From Knoxdaviesia capensis (Eukaryota > Ascomycota > Sordariomycetes > Microascales > Gondwanamycetaceae): 64,000 nucleotides of DNA. Under the pieces are notes generated by a model that was not told where the DNA came from, did no database searches, and was given only the letters and a program-made list of their open reading frames with translations. Shown here piece after piece: positions 1-9,893 of the stretch. The stretch is taken from assembly GCA_001510575.1 (NCBI GenBank), contig LNGK01000010.1:2085111-2149110 (forward strand), read 5' to 3'. The translations under genes were made by a program, and so were the position numbers. Every line of letters starts with the position of its first letter. Positions within the stretch are counted from its first letter, which is position 1.

Positions 1-769
1 CGAATTTCATGACAAGAAACACCCGTCTGGAATGAATATCGCTGCCAACGTTATGGTGAACAAGGTGATCATGCGGTCGCCGGGCCACGGAGACACGATC
101 GACGACGTCCTTGTTATCAAGGAGTTCAAAGACCTGACATGGGGCGACGTCATCGTCATCCCGCCCGAAGAGACGGCTCTCAAGGTACCCATCGCGCTCA
201 AGGTCCAGGGGAACTGGGAGCACTACGTGTACGCACACGGTTTCGGCTGCAGTATCGACAGCGGCCCGCTCCCCGGCTCGCAGATGTTCGACCGCTTCTC
301 GCGCGACTGCTGCTGGGAAACCGGAAGCTGTGCCCCGTGGAACTGCACAAAGGACCCGCACGGCGATCAGAACCTGTACGCCAAAGAGTGCTGCGAAGAC
401 CAGTCGTGCACCTTTGGGTACCAGCAACGGCCTGAGAAGTCTGCCCCGTGGCCGTTCCAGGAGTGGCCCATCCTGGTGAACGTGGACGACCAGAAGTGGA
501 CGATGAGCATCGGTGACGGCCGGCCCGCCAAGATTGACGACATCAAGATGCACCGGCCCATTTTCTGCGAGCCTCTGAAGTCCGGCAACGAGACCGACAT
601 CGCGGAATGGGCGAGCTTCCCTAACGCCAACGGACAAAATGTCCATGTGGTAAGTGTTCCCCTCATATTTCCTCCTGAAGTGGCTGAGACTCTTCTTCTA
701 AACCAGACATACTAACATCAGGCTCCTATCATCTAGGTCCGGCGCATTTCCTGCTACTTCGTCTGCTAA
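1..769 (+). CDS. Cysteine-rich hypothetical protein, 5' end cut by window edge
   Basis: The frame containing the first visible ATG (32) is open back to base 2, so the gene very likely begins outside the window. Exon 1 runs to 649 and is followed by an intron 650-736 (GTAAGT donor, TACTAAC branch point at about 711, TAG acceptor). The last exon, 737-769, adds VRRISCYFVC and a TAA stop. Without splicing the frame would end in an unconvincing tail. The visible part is about 216 residues from Met32. It has a cluster of cysteines in the middle (CCWETGSCAPWNC, then CCEDQSC) and a CxxxC-like end, which suggests disulfides in a secreted or lumenal protein. No signal peptide can be seen because the N-terminus is missing. 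I do not recognise the family. The splice is well supported; the function is unknown. Confidence 0.6.
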
Positions 770-1782
770 GGCTCTGCGGTGGTGTTTAAGTGTTGGGCGG
801 TGAATGGAAGGAGGAGGAAGGTTAAAAAGAAGGATAGGGCCCAATGTGGCGTGCGATCTATCTTTTCCAGGGGTATGGAGTTTCGTTTTTGCCTGGATTT
901 ATTCTCGGGTGTGCCTCTTTTTTTTTCTCATAGGCTAGAAATAATACCCCTTTTTTTAAAAAACAGAAAAACCAAAAAGTGTGCTTACCAAATTATGATC
1001 TTTGTCCCTGTATTTGTAGTACCTATACTAGTAGTACCTGTACTTGCCTTTGCTTTCTGAAAGAGTGTGGCTCTAGGTATAGCTATATGTCGCAATTTTT
1101 TTCAAATGTCACTCGGCCGGAATTTCCGGGGCATGGCTCCGTGAGTCATTGGAAAATGCCCGGTGATCTCCGGCCACTAACACTAGTGCCCGGCTTTGCC
1201 CCACCTTTTCCGGCCCCACTTATGTACCTCCCTCAAGCAGAACTCCATGAATAAGAGAGCTCGCCTTAGGAGAATATCCTTCTATATGACTATTCCATTG
1301 TTCCAAGTGGTAGTAAAGGAGTATATAATGGCTTGATGCATATATTAAAAAGGCTCCTGATTGCTGCTTTCACTACTTAAACTTAAGAGGCTAGATCAGG
1401 AAGTTATCTGGGCTTCGCCTCGTTGAAAAAGCCTTGTACCTTTCTATAGGAAATACCTAACCTGCGCTGATTTTTATTTAGAGTCTGCGCTGAATTAAAG
1501 TACTGATCGCGATGCTATTCTGCCAGAATTACATCTCGTCTCCCTCATGAAATCAAAATCGGCGCACAATCAGTACCTCACCCACTCGTAAAATTTTGAG
1601 TATAAATCTGTGTCCTTGCCCCCTTGTGGTCCTTTCTTTTTTTTCCCTCTCCTTTCTTTTTTTTTCCTTCCATGTTTCATCAAGCATCCAATCCTTGTAT
1701 CCCTATCCCTGATACTTGACTTGAGTGTCCCATCTGCCCTGAATCTTAGATTTTGGGAGGGCTCGCTTTTGCCTCATCTGTT
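770..1782. other. AT-rich intergenic stretch
   Basis: This stretch has no convincing coding frame. It contains T-runs, short TA-rich segments and, close to the next gene, a CT-rich tract (about 1615-1680) of the kind that precedes most plus-strand genes here. That tract probably marks the leader of the gene starting at 1783. Confidence 0.5.
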
Positions 1783-2664
1783 ATGGATCCGCTCTATACT
1801 CCCCGCATCCCGCGGGTCGTGTACGAGGCAGTCCGTGACGACCTCCACAAAGCCCTGCATGCTCATTTCGAAATTGTCGCAACCCCGATCGAAGGCCCGG
1901 CCAAAGAAAACTTTGGCGATATCGACATTTTCCTTGCGTGGAGAACCGCGGCCTCACTCTCTGTCCTCCCGGACACCGAGGATATGAGCCTGGCCGGAGA
2001 GTTGGTCGGTTCCACGGCGGCCATCTCTTTCAGCGACACTCAGGCCTGCTTCGCCATCCGATGCCCCGACCGATTCTTCCAGACAGTGCTCGACGAAGTC
2101 TACCCGACCAATATTTCGCCGCTCCCCCCGAGTGAACATAAGTTCTTCATTCGGGTGGATATTACCGTCTTCGAGTCGCTCGAAAAGCTGCAGTGGGTAA
2201 TGTTTACCCACTCCCACGGAGATTTGGGAAGCATTCTCAACTCAAATGGTCGCACAGTCGGCCTGTTCGTCAATCAGGAGGGTCTCCACATCCAGGGCCC
2301 CCGCCACCCCATCACCCAGAAGTCTACCGACTACCTCACGCTGACTTCAGACCCGGCGATGGCAGCAGCCTTTCTGGGACTCGACCCCGCCAAGGGATGG
2401 GATGCCCCATTCGCCAGCCGCGACGCGTTCTTCGAGTGGATTGCGGAATCCCCGTTCGTCACCACAGAGTCCCTCACCGACGTGAAGGATAATCTGGCCG
2501 CACAGGATCAGAAGCGGCTGATTCTCAAGCGCCCCATTTATCGGGACTGGGCTACCCGATATGTCAGCCAGCTTCTCAAGAACAACATCCAGAAAGAGTT
2601 CTCCATTGACGAAATGCTGCTTCGCGTGACAGTTTTCTTTGGTCCTGACATCGAGAACAAATAG
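1783..2664 (+). CDS. Solo nucleotidyltransferase-fold protein (DNA polymerase beta/Pol X palm-like)
   Basis: This is a 293-residue frame starting at the first in-frame ATG (MDPLYTP). Around residue 45-52 it has the motif FGDIDIFLA, matching the h-G-D-h-D-h metal-binding strand of Pol-beta-like nucleotidyltransferases. About 80 residues later comes FFIRVDITVF, fitting the third carboxylate strand (RVD). It is followed by WVMFTHSHGDLGSIL, which resembles the FTGSxxFN segment after that strand in family X polymerases, and then a GLHIQGP-type turn. There is no helix-hairpin-helix, BRCT or poly(A)-binding domain, so it is a minimal domain. The substrate cannot be inferred. The frame stops at a TAG (2662-2664), but the same frame continues for 32 coding-like codons (separate entry). 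Neighbours are an AT-rich damaged block and an unrecognised large gene. The fold assignment is inference from motifs. Confidence 0.65.
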   Translation: MDPLYTPRIPRVVYEAVRDDLHKALHAHFEIVATPIEGPAKENFGDIDIFLAWRTAASLSVLPDTEDMSLAGELVGSTAAISFSDTQACFAIRCPDRFFQTVLDEVYPTNISPLPPSEHKFFIRVDITVFESLEKLQWVMFTHSHGDLGSILNSNGRTVGLFVNQEGLHIQGPRHPITQKSTDYLTLTSDPAMAAAFLGLDPAKGWDAPFASRDAFFEWIAESPFVTTESLTDVKDNLAAQDQKRLILKRPIYRDWATRYVSQLLKNNIQKEFSIDEMLLRVTVFFGPDIENK

Positions 2665-2763
2665 GAGCTTCTCGAACTTGCCCTCAATAAGCTGCTTTTC
2701 GCTCAGCAAGAGCAGGCGAGATACGAGAGACTCCGGCGTTATCTCATTGAATTGTTCGCTTAG
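2662..2763 (+). other. In-frame TAG followed by a coding-like C-terminal extension
   Basis: Immediately after the TAG that ends the nucleotidyltransferase frame, the same frame reads ELLELALNKLLFAQQEQ and continues as a charged amphipathic helix to a second stop, TAG 2761-2763. It looks like the genuine C-terminus. A single C-to-T change (CAG to TAG) explains the interruption, making the gene a truncated allele, a recent pseudogene or a readthrough case. Confidence 0.55.
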
Positions 2764-4500
2764 GTTCATAAATGAAGCATGTGCCGGACTGAACTACTGA
2801 CGTGACGAGAAGGATTATGGTTTCCTCTAAGGAGTTTTAGAAGGGTGAATATGGAAGGAGGTTGTCTTACAGGTGTGTTTGGTATTTTGCAGAGGGTTCA
2901 TAGGGCACCTTATGTGCATTCTAGTGCTATTTCCCTCTAGTTTCTCCTTCTATCATAAATAAAAAAAAGGTTTCTTTTTAAGTATGTGTCTTTTGTGTGA
3001 ATATGTGCCTTCCTATGAATAATATGTATGGTGTAATAGCTGGTAGTAGAGTAGAGGGGCAGTATAGGCATCCTTATTCCTATGTGTTACCTATGTACCT
3101 ATACCTGTCTCTGAATTTTAAAGAGAGTTATAGCTTCATGTAGTAGTACTACTCTCTATGTGATTAGTACTCTCTTATATGCTATTTATTAACCTAGAGT
3201 TCATATAAATGTCTCTAGCTAGTTAGTATTTCTATAAAATTATGTCTATTTCCTATAACTAGTATGTGGCTGCCTGAGTTTATCTGGCCTTCTTCTTTAA
3301 GTAGTCAGTAGATCTGACTTCCACCTCTCCTCTCTATTAGATACCTTTCTAACCTATACTCACCTATACTTATCCAGATCTCCTTCTCAAGGCTACAGAT
3401 TAGTGTTAGTGGTATTAGAGAATGATTAAAGTGTTTTGTAGTAGAAGAGAATTAAGGGGAAAGAAAGTTAACTAAGAAGAATTCTTATAATTTGAATCTA
3501 GCCTCTTTATGCTTATGAGTATAATCCATGATATAGCATGTTATTCCTACCTCTCTGGACATATGGCGGTATATAGGATAGGAAGGTTGCTTTAACCTCT
3601 TAAGAATCTTGACCCCTGGTTCTAGAATTCTGGATAGAATGATATTATGGGCCCTAGATCCTTAGCTCTTCTACTAGTTAAGATCCCGTTAGTTCTTTCT
3701 ATTTCAGGGCCTCCCTTTCACTTGGTTGAACTAGGGAAGGATATATATCCCTCCCTTAGCCAGGACTTCAATACCTACTCTCTTCCTATTACATTTTCTT
3801 CCTTAATCTCTTGACCTCTCCTATTCTGATACCTCTTCATCCTATTAACTTCTTCTTCTTCAGCCTTATGCCTTTATTAATTCACTATTCTCCTTCTTAG
3901 GATTCAAGTATCTTCTAGTCTCGATACCCCTATTAAAATATTATATTCTGAAAGCTGGTCTTTCAGAGATACTGATAGCACTCTCCCCCTTCCCTCTAGC
4001 CACGTCCCACTTCTTATTCTTCTATCACGTATGTCATTACATGGCATCTTCTGAAACTCTCGACTTTGCTGTATATCGTGGTTACAACGATATCCCCAAC
4101 AATTTCCTGCCTCCTGCCCAATATGCCAGTGTCCCACGATCAGCTGGTGCCCCCCAACGTGGATACTGGTGCCCCTGAGGGAGGAGCCAGAGTCAAATGG
4201 CCAGATCATTGTGCTCATTATGGGCACGAGTGACCTGTATTCGTCATGAAGATGATAAGCAGGTTTTCCTCTTGCAATCTCTCGTCATCCATCACCTTCT
4301 TTCCTGTTCTGCCTCTATCGTCCTATCTTGCCCCGGTGATCTTTCTTCTCTCAACGATTCTCACCTCGATCAATCACTCTTTCTCCTTCCTGCGCGGATT
4401 TTTCTTATTGGCCGGGTCCTAAAGAAAATACAATGTACCTATCGCCAGATTTATCTTCAAAGGCAAGTACTCTTTCCTATAACAGACCTGACTGATTGTG
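2764..4500. other. CpG-free, AT-rich, ORF-poor block (RIP-like or deaminated repeat remnant)
   Basis: From about 2822 to about 3562 I find no CG dinucleotide at all, while TA-rich words dominate. CG becomes merely rare up to about 3915. Both strands are full of stops. This differs sharply from the GC-rich genes on either side. Repeat-induced point mutation or methylation-driven deamination of a former repeat would produce this, but I could not recognise any transposon protein in it. The minus-strand frame at 3904-4227 is unrecognised and I do not call it a gene. Confidence 0.5.
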
Positions 4501-4525
4501 GCCATTCTTTACGGTCTTTCCAGGG

Positions 4526-4532
4526 TATAAAA
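4526..4532 (+). promoter_or_regulatory. TATA box upstream of the 5673 gene
   Basis: TATAAAA sits just before a strong CT-rich tract (about 4550-4720), the usual arrangement at a fungal transcription start. It would give a leader of more than 1 kb for the gene at 5673, part of which appears to be removed by introns. Confidence 0.45.
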
Positions 4533-5394
4533 TACCCAGGACCCCCCCTCATCCCACACCTTTCCCCTCTTCCTTTTTTTTTCTCCTCTTTCTTTCTTTT
4601 CTCTTCTCCAGACCAAGTCATAACCATCCTCTCTCTACTTGTTCTTCCACACCCTTTCTTCTTTCCTTTCTTTCTTCTATTCTTACCCTTCTTCACTTCT
4701 GACATTTCTTTTTGTTCAAGGTTCATTACATCTCTTCAATTACTATTCATTCATAAAAGTGAATCCTAGTATTGAAGCTGTGTGTTCCTTGTTCTTCTTG
4801 GTGTCAAAAAAGGAGAAAGCTCTTTCATCCAACACTCTTCACCTTTCATCTCATCTTGGGTTTGAAGTTTCTTTCATCATCACTAGTGATACAATTGAAG
4901 CAGTATCTTCATTAATCACAAGGTTTGTCTAACTAAAAAGAAAAAAGATTCTCTCAAGAATGCATTGATAGATCATGATTTTGCTAACATCTTTTCACTG
5001 GCTTGGCTATCTTTTAGTGACTCTGAGATCTACAACTTCAATCCTCGATTTCATTGACAGACACAGTTCTTCTTGTTATCAAGAAAAAAAGTGCAAAGTT
5101 CTGAAGAGCAATTCATTAAGGTATGCATTTTAAAACATAGCTGGTCACAGAAGCTGGGTTTCTGTTCTGTGAACCATGATCTGGAGAGAAAGGTTCACTG
5201 TCTTCGTTTGTTTCATCATTTTTGCTTCAGTTTCTCCAGTATCAACACATCTCCAGAAACTTGGCTGTCTTCAGCGTCAACTGGAATTTGGTCACTAATA
5301 TCTCTCTCACTGCACTGTCACAGAATCTATCTCGCCTTTGCTTCTGTGGCAACTCTCAACATTCTCGTTACAAGATTACAAGCCTTCATTCACG

Positions 5395-5617
5395 GTAAGT
5401 CATAACATCACTGGCTCAATATTTCATCATCATCATGGAAGTTGGGTCCCTTCTGTCACAAGTGTTTCATTGGTTTATGAGATAAAAGCTATTTCATACA
5501 ACTATTCATCCCAAGTTGAATCCTGCTCAACAAGCCCAGTCCCATAACTTGCACCAGGCAAAGTTATTCCACGAAATTCAGGAGTATGAATACTAACTAT
5601 TCATGCATTTGTCATAG
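5395..5617 (+). other. Probable leader intron of the 5673 gene
   Basis: There is a perfect GTAAGT donor at 5395, a TACTAAC branch point at about 5590 and a CATAG acceptor ending at 5617. The ATG at 5586 lies inside this intron, so the ATG at 5673 is preferred as the start. Further candidate leader introns are 4922-5062 and about 5120-5230. Confidence 0.55.
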
Positions 5618-5672
5618 GTATTTGTGTCATCGCCCCCACTACCACGCACGCGCGAAACAACAAATAAACACA

Positions 5673-7835
5673 ATGGCACCCTATCGCCCAACTTCGGTGG
5701 AGGATGTGCCCGAGGATCCTGTTGAGATGGAGGAGGCCGACGCTTCTGACATGGATCCTATTGCGGTCTCTCCCGGCACACGCCCTGTGGTTCAACCCAT
5801 TGTTCAGGGCCACGATCATGCCTACGATCATGTCTTTGGAAGCCATATCAACCCTTTTGCCGACTTCCTTGACATTCCCGTTGGTAAACCTGGCAGCGAT
5901 GACGAGGTGAAGGCCATCTTGAAAACCGACCCTACCACTGTGGATATGATCACCATGGGTGGTCATTGCGCCAAGGCCGGTCAAGTCGAGGTCAAGCCAG
6001 GAGAACTGCCGATCAATCTTTGGAGTGTGGAGGACGCAACCATGGTTCAGCATATGATCTGGTTCCAAACCCAGAAAGATTTTTATGGAGCCGTCGAAGC
6101 CATCGATGTCCACGAATTGGGCAAGACGGAGATGTTTCAAGAAGAGGGGGGTTGGAGAGCCTCGATTTACAAGATGATCAAGCTGGCCACCCCGGACAAG
6201 CCCCAGTTTCATGAGGTGGCGATGTATTTCCTGCTTGAGTTGCAGGACCTCTCCGATGACAGCCTCAAGCTTCTTCAAGAGGGAGTTTCGTCCGACCTGT
6301 CGCAAAACGCCCAGCGAAACAAGCTCATCACCGGCATCTTGATGCGATATCTCGAAGTCCTCGCTCACGCGGTGAGCTTTTTCCAATTTGTGCTGACCCG
6401 CTTGCCGATGACGATTGTCAAGCACGACTGGCTTGGCTCGGTCATGCCCGATAACCGGTCGAGCTGGACGGCCATGACGGAGATGCGTGTTCAGCGAACT
6501 TGGGTGACCTGTTACTTCATACAGCAGTTCAATGTCCTTCGCCGGAATGTGGACCCGGCGGAGCTTTTCGATGTGATGAAGAAATGCGAAAGACCCTGGG
6601 CGCTCGAAGAAGAAACAGCCTCGGAAACCAATGTCCCCGCTGGACCCCAGATCATGCCCCCAGACAGTGGCAAAGGAAGAGGCAACACGCACGGGGGTGC
6701 CGCCGTGGCATCGTCGTCCACGTCGACACCTGCGGCTCGGCACTTGCAGGCGATGGCAGCCGCCCCCCGAATTGGTGGCTCGCGAGCCCTGAGATCACGG
6801 GTGCAGACGCAAAAGCAGCGTCGTGAAATCCGCGAGTCTGCTGCCGAGAAGCGCGAAAAAGAACGTTTGGATGAGGAGAACAAACGGAAGGAACAGCAGG
6901 CGGATCCGCGCTTTGAGTGTGAGAAACGTCTGGCCGAGTTTATCCGGAAATGGATCCACCGGATGGAAGTTTACTGCAAGCTTCCAAGTGCGAATGTGCC
7001 GTTTCGAATCTTCCCGGGTCTGGTACCAGCAAGCAAACGGCCAATCAAGCCAGTGTTTATGCCAACTGGAAGCATCCGCGAAGTATCTCCAGAACTGCCA
7101 TTCAGAGTGATGTTCAGAAGTCTGGAGACGGAATTGTTCAGTCTGCCAACCATTCGCCAGAGATACATCTCGCGACCCTTATTTGTTGCTTCCGATGTGC
7201 CGCACCCGGTGCCTGGATTCGGAAAATTTGCGGTCATTGACTCGATTCATGTTGAATATGGCTTTTCGTTCGGCAGTATCGGTGAACGAGACGAGCCGTA
7301 CGAACCGATGCGCGGGATGACGCTGACGCCAGCACCGGGTTGGCCAGAATACGCCTATCTATCCGCCGGCGGCAGCACTGGAACTTCCCGAGGGGGAAAT
7401 GGATCTCGGCCTAGAAAGCCCCATCGTCAGCATCGCATTGATTTGAGCAAGGAAAAGCTTGAATTTACCAGTGATGGGATACGTCAACTGCGCTTGACCA
7501 CGGCACAGACATCAGTTGAAGCGAAGGACGAGCACTCAATTGATAAGCCGCACATTCCCGAACCCACCGGGAAGGTGAAGCCATCTCTTGGGCCGTCGAA
7601 ATTGTCGAGTGGTGACTTGACCTCGTCCTCCGAGACAGCCAAGCCGTCCGAAAATGGACAGACCACGCTCCTCGATCGGATTCAAACTGCGGCTCTTGAA
7701 ACTCTGGATGAGAACACCGTGCCGCCGAAGTCTGCAGATCAATCCCAGAGCGGTAAACACCGCCACATCCACCGCCACTCCGCCGACCCGGACGAATCCG
7801 ATGGCAGCGGTAGTGATGGCGGTGAGGCGTCGTGA
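5673..7835 (+). CDS. Unrecognised 720-residue protein with charged central helix and His/Asp-rich tail
   Basis: The start ATG lies in CACAATGGC, a good fungal context. An upstream ATG at 5586 is in the same frame but inside a likely leader intron. The N-terminal 70 residues are acidic (VEDVPEDPVEMEEADASD). Residues of roughly 90-330 form a predicted globular, helical, tryptophan-containing domain. A Ser/Gly/Ala linker follows, then a highly charged helix (KQRREIRESAAEKREKERLD) typical of a coiled coil. A second ordered region has conserved-looking aromatic and proline residues (VPHPVPGFGKFAVIDSIHVE). The last 120 residues are low complexity, ending HRHIHRHSADPDESDGSGSD. No signal peptide, membrane segment or known motif is visible. 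The GC content and codon use look genuinely coding. I do not know the function. It may belong with the nucleotidyltransferase gene to an accessory segment. Confidence 0.7.
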   Translation: MAPYRPTSVEDVPEDPVEMEEADASDMDPIAVSPGTRPVVQPIVQGHDHAYDHVFGSHINPFADFLDIPVGKPGSDDEVKAILKTDPTTVDMITMGGHCAKAGQVEVKPGELPINLWSVEDATMVQHMIWFQTQKDFYGAVEAIDVHELGKTEMFQEEGGWRASIYKMIKLATPDKPQFHEVAMYFLLELQDLSDDSLKLLQEGVSSDLSQNAQRNKLITGILMRYLEVLAHAVSFFQFVLTRLPMTIVKHDWLGSVMPDNRSSWTAMTEMRVQRTWVTCYFIQQFNVLRRNVDPAELFDVMKKCERPWALEEETASETNVPAGPQIMPPDSGKGRGNTHGGAAVASSSTSTPAARHLQAMAAAPRIGGSRALRSRVQTQKQRREIRESAAEKREKERLDEENKRKEQQADPRFECEKRLAEFIRKWIHRMEVYCKLPSANVPFRIFPGLVPASKRPIKPVFMPTGSIREVSPELPFRVMFRSLETELFSLPTIRQRYISRPLFVASDVPHPVPGFGKFAVIDSIHVEYGFSFGSIGERDEPYEPMRGMTLTPAPGWPEYAYLSAGGSTGTSRGGNGSRPRKPHRQHRIDLSKEKLEFTSDGIRQLRLTTAQTSVEAKDEHSIDKPHIPEPTGKVKPSLGPSKLSSGDLTSSSETAKPSENGQTTLLDRIQTAALETLDENTVPPKSADQSQSGKHRHIHRHSADPDESDGSGSDGGEAS

Positions 7836-8506
7836 TTAAGTGAAGTCTGGTGTGGGATGGTGGGGTGGAAGAGGGGAAAGATTTTGTTTGCTTCGTTCAC
7901 TGGGAGGATTCCTTCTTTTGTACACATTTTATTGTGTGCGTAAAGAATTATCAGGCGCTCCTTCTCAAAAGGGGTGCCTTCTATTTTCTTTTCATGAGCC
8001 CTTGTTTTTTCATTAGGGCTATTCGGGGTTTGGGGGATTAGATTGTTGCCAGAGTTTTGCCGGGATTTTTTTCACGGATGCTCATGCCTAGATAGTTGGT
8101 GATGTTTGTTCTCTTTGGCTGCTATCTTCTTTCTGTGCTTGTCTCCTGGATTGATCAATGTTCAGGCCAGGAGAGCAAGTTCATTAGATAGTGGGCCAGG
8201 GGGATTTGGTGGAGATGGTTAGGGTTAGGGTTGCTTATGAGCATCTTGCTCAGGAATTCAATACACTTCGGATCCTACACAACATGATGCATTGCCAGTA
8301 CATATGACCGTGAAACGATGTGAAAACTGAAATGGTGCGCTTAATTTGCCGTCTTGATCTCATTGATTTAGGTATGATTTATGCCAATAGAGTTCCTAAG
8401 CCAATGGAGCAAGGGTTCGTCAGCCAGACGTGCCCTATCCCGTCTCCATGGCAAGGTGTATATGCTATCTCGCTACGCTTCCGGGCACGAAAAAAACCCT
8501 CCCTCT
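7836..8506. other. Intergenic region between convergent genes
   Basis: It holds the 3' ends of the 5673 gene and of Tma20. Apart from a two-unit telomere-like repeat at 8219 I see no feature. Confidence 0.6.
8219..8232 (+). repeat. Interstitial telomere-like repeat (TTAGGG)2
   Basis: The sequence reads TTAGGGTTAGGGTT in the intergenic DNA between two convergent genes. It is one of three such two-unit sites in the window. Confidence 0.8.
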
Positions 8507-9184
8507 CTAATCAACATTCATCATCCACAGGCCATCGCCCAAGTAATGCGCATCCTCCACGACCGGGCCCTTGCCCTTCTCCTTGACGTCCAGCGTGCCG
8601 GCCACCAGCAGGCCAACGGCACACGCCTCCTCCTTGCCCTCAGCCATGATGACCACCGGCTCGCCCTTCTGCAGCTCGCGGCTCCAGTGGCCGTCATGCG
8701 CGGCGTCGGGCCCGTCGCGCGGAGCGGGCAGGCGGCCGCCGGGGCTGGTGAGCCCGGGGGCCATGAGGGTCGCGCCGGACAGCACGAAGCGGATGGCGCC
8801 GCGGTCGATGCGCAGCGAGGGAAACGCGGCGGGGAAGCGGTGGACGAGGCGCAGGTGCGGGAGCAGCGGGGCGCCGGGCAGGTCGGCCTGGAAGAAGAGC
8901 GGGGTGGCGGCGTCGACGACGTACAGCGTGGCGCGGTCGGGCAGCTTGATGCTCGACAGGTCGGACTTCTTCGGCATGATCGCGTCGATGTGCGGCGTGA
9001 GCAGCGGGTACGTCGTCAGCAGCGAGGCGCGCAGCCCGCGTTGGACGGACGACTTGAGCTTCGACTTCGGCGCGGAGGGGATGCTGTTTTGTCAACCGGG
9101 GGCGTGTTAGTGGTTGCAGATGAGTGGTAGGGTATCAAAGGAGGGGGGTATATTGGGGAGGGACACGTGCTCTTTCTTGAACAT
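8507..9184 (-). CDS. TMA20: Translation machinery-associated protein 20 (MCT-1/MCTS1 family, PUA domain)
   Basis: The model is complement(join(8507..9083, 9165..9184)), 198 residues. Exon 1 codes for only MFKKEHV. The intron 9084-9164 has an atypical GTCCCT donor, a CACTAAC branch point and an AACAG acceptor. This is the only donor that keeps the frame. Exon 2 begins IPSAPKSKLKSSVQRGLRA, exactly the start expected for the family. The PUA part carries the family hallmark DRGAIRFVLSGATLMAPG followed by LTSPGG, and it ends HYLGDGLW. Tma20 works with Tma22/DENR to release deacylated tRNA from 40S subunits and to support re-initiation in the cytosol. The length matches the roughly 180-residue family. 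The identification is firm; the exact first donor is less so. Confidence 0.92.
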
Positions 9185-9893
9185 GGTGGGAAGAGATTGG
9201 TCCCGAAGACCTAGGAATACGGGGTGAATTGGGTGGTGAGGGGAGATCTGGAGCGAGCGGTGTGCTCGTGGTATGCACACGCGATGTTATATCAAACAAG
9301 CTCAGCTCGAGGGACCCTGCGAACAGCAACCAGCACAGGCCGAGGGAAAGCAAGCGATAAACCAAGCGTGTCGTAAAGGACCGTGAACACGCGGTAAAGA
9401 TAGAATTGAATCCCGAAGTCGACAGGACCAAAGCACCAAAAAAGATATCTCAGGACAATAGATAAACCAGTGTCTCGTCGTCCCGGAGTATTCAAGATGG
9501 CGGGGTCTACAACACAACGAGAAAAAACTACTGAAAGCTTCCCACCTGCCCCGCGATGTGGCTGGGAGCTTTTCGCGGGCGGTGTGGCACGGTGTGGCTG
9601 AAGCTGCAAGCACCAAGAAAAAAAAAAGTTGGAGAGCGCTCGGTTTAGCGCACCCGCGGATACGGCGCTAAAACGACGTGATGGTGAAGTCATCGTCACA
9701 CGCAGATCCAACGACACGCCAGAACAAGTATGTGAAGGGGGATACGTAGAATCTTGTAGATTGAAAAAGATGTCCGATTATACTCCAGAAAAACGCTAAA
9801 CACTATAGAAACGAAAGGAACCCTTTGAGATATATCTTCTACATAACACTGCAGATTGGAAGCCACAAGACCCACAGCAGCAGCAGCAGCAGC
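9185..9893. other. Tma20 upstream region and kinase 3' region
   Basis: Both flanking genes are on the minus strand, so this DNA holds the Tma20 promoter and the 3' UTR of the Sch9-type kinase. A (CAG)n run at about 9876-9892 lies directly after the kinase stop codon. I see no gene. Confidence 0.6.

Noticed and set aside
3000..3900. Minus strand as a decayed LTR retrotransposon polyprotein
   Set aside because: Basic, charged stretches were suggestive but no reverse-transcriptase or integrase motif could be identified.
5586..5672. Upstream ATG at 5586 as start of the large gene
   Set aside because: It lies inside a probable intron with donor, branch point and acceptor all present.
8381..9130. 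Plus-strand frame of 249 residues
   Set aside because: It is the antisense of the Tma20 gene, which carries the real family motifs.
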